NCBI GenBank assembly: GCA_043765375.1
Contig: JAYUJH010000026.1
Location: forward strand, 1-21,324
Length of the DNA: 21,324 nucleotides
Direction: 5' to 3'
DNA from: JAYUJH01 sp043765375
Lineage (GTDB): Bacteria > Pseudomonadota > Alphaproteobacteria > Rickettsiales > UBA998
This document shows positions 21,295 to 21,324 of this stretch, piece after piece; position 1 is the stretch's first letter; each line of letters opens with the position of its first letter. Below the pieces are notes generated by a model. The model had not been told where the DNA came from and ran no database searches. It saw only the letters and a list, made by a program, of their open reading frames with translations. The position numbers and the translations under genes are program-made.

Positions 21295-21324
21295 ATTACT
21301 AGATGAATTGCTCGGGGAATTGCC
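21272..21324 (+). CDS. murE: Start of murE (UDP-MurNAc-tripeptide ligase), partial
   Basis: Only the first 17 codons are inside the window (MFNKPLSKLLDELLGEL). The ATG has GAGG seven bases upstream and lies within the end of ftsI in another frame. Identity is inferred from dcw gene order (ftsI then murE) and the MurE-like N-terminal helix; the rest is outside the window. Confidence 0.6.
   Translation, partial: MFNKPLSKLLDELLGEL

Overview
The window looks like an AT-rich alphaproteobacterial chromosome. The evidence is the gene content and order (topA, pdxH, ppa-folB-folK-folP, then the dcw division/cell-wall cluster mraZ-rsmH-ftsL-ftsI-murE), protein sequences that read as alphaproteobacterial, and two tRNAs. 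Genus cannot be fixed from sequence alone. A large periplasmic repeat protein, a lipoprotein and the FtsI/FtsL pair show a Gram-negative, peptidoglycan-making cell that keeps folate synthesis and vitamin B6 salvage.

Layout. (1) 1-4974 is accessory DNA, all genes on the minus strand. It holds the end of an open RTX-repeat frame, a long imperfect palindrome, a lipoprotein and a small secreted protein behind a structured leader RNA with an intrinsic terminator. It also holds a tyrosine integrase, a small excisionase-type helix-turn-helix protein and an unrecognised 362-residue protein. The accessory DNA ends exactly at the 3' end of a tRNA with anticodon CAT, as expected for an element inserted in a tRNA gene. 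(2) 4975-8269 holds that tRNA, topA (minus) and tRNA-Ser(TGA). (3) 8320-10316 holds pdxH, a convergent nucleotide-sugar epimerase, and yidD divergent from it. (4) 10468-16850 is a plus-strand run: large TPR-like envelope protein, membrane-anchored thioredoxin, inorganic pyrophosphatase, then folB, folK and folP. (5) 16851-21324 is the start of the dcw cluster: a DnaA-box-like site, a good sigma-70 promoter, a phased array of MraZ-type boxes, a small membrane protein, mraZ, rsmH, ftsL, ftsI and the first codons of murE.

How the parts fit. folB, folK and folP give three consecutive steps toward dihydropteroate, and ppa can pull the pyrophosphate-releasing reactions. The TPR protein and thioredoxin overlap by one base and are probably made together in the envelope. 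The dcw promoter overlaps sites that its own product MraZ should bind, which predicts autoregulation of the division cluster. A recurring oddity is short in-frame 12- or 15-base tandem duplications in at least seven core genes. The strongest candidates for something undescribed are the leader RNA with mutually exclusive stems at 1318-1480, the small membrane ORF heading the dcw operon, and the one-cargo tRNA-borne element.
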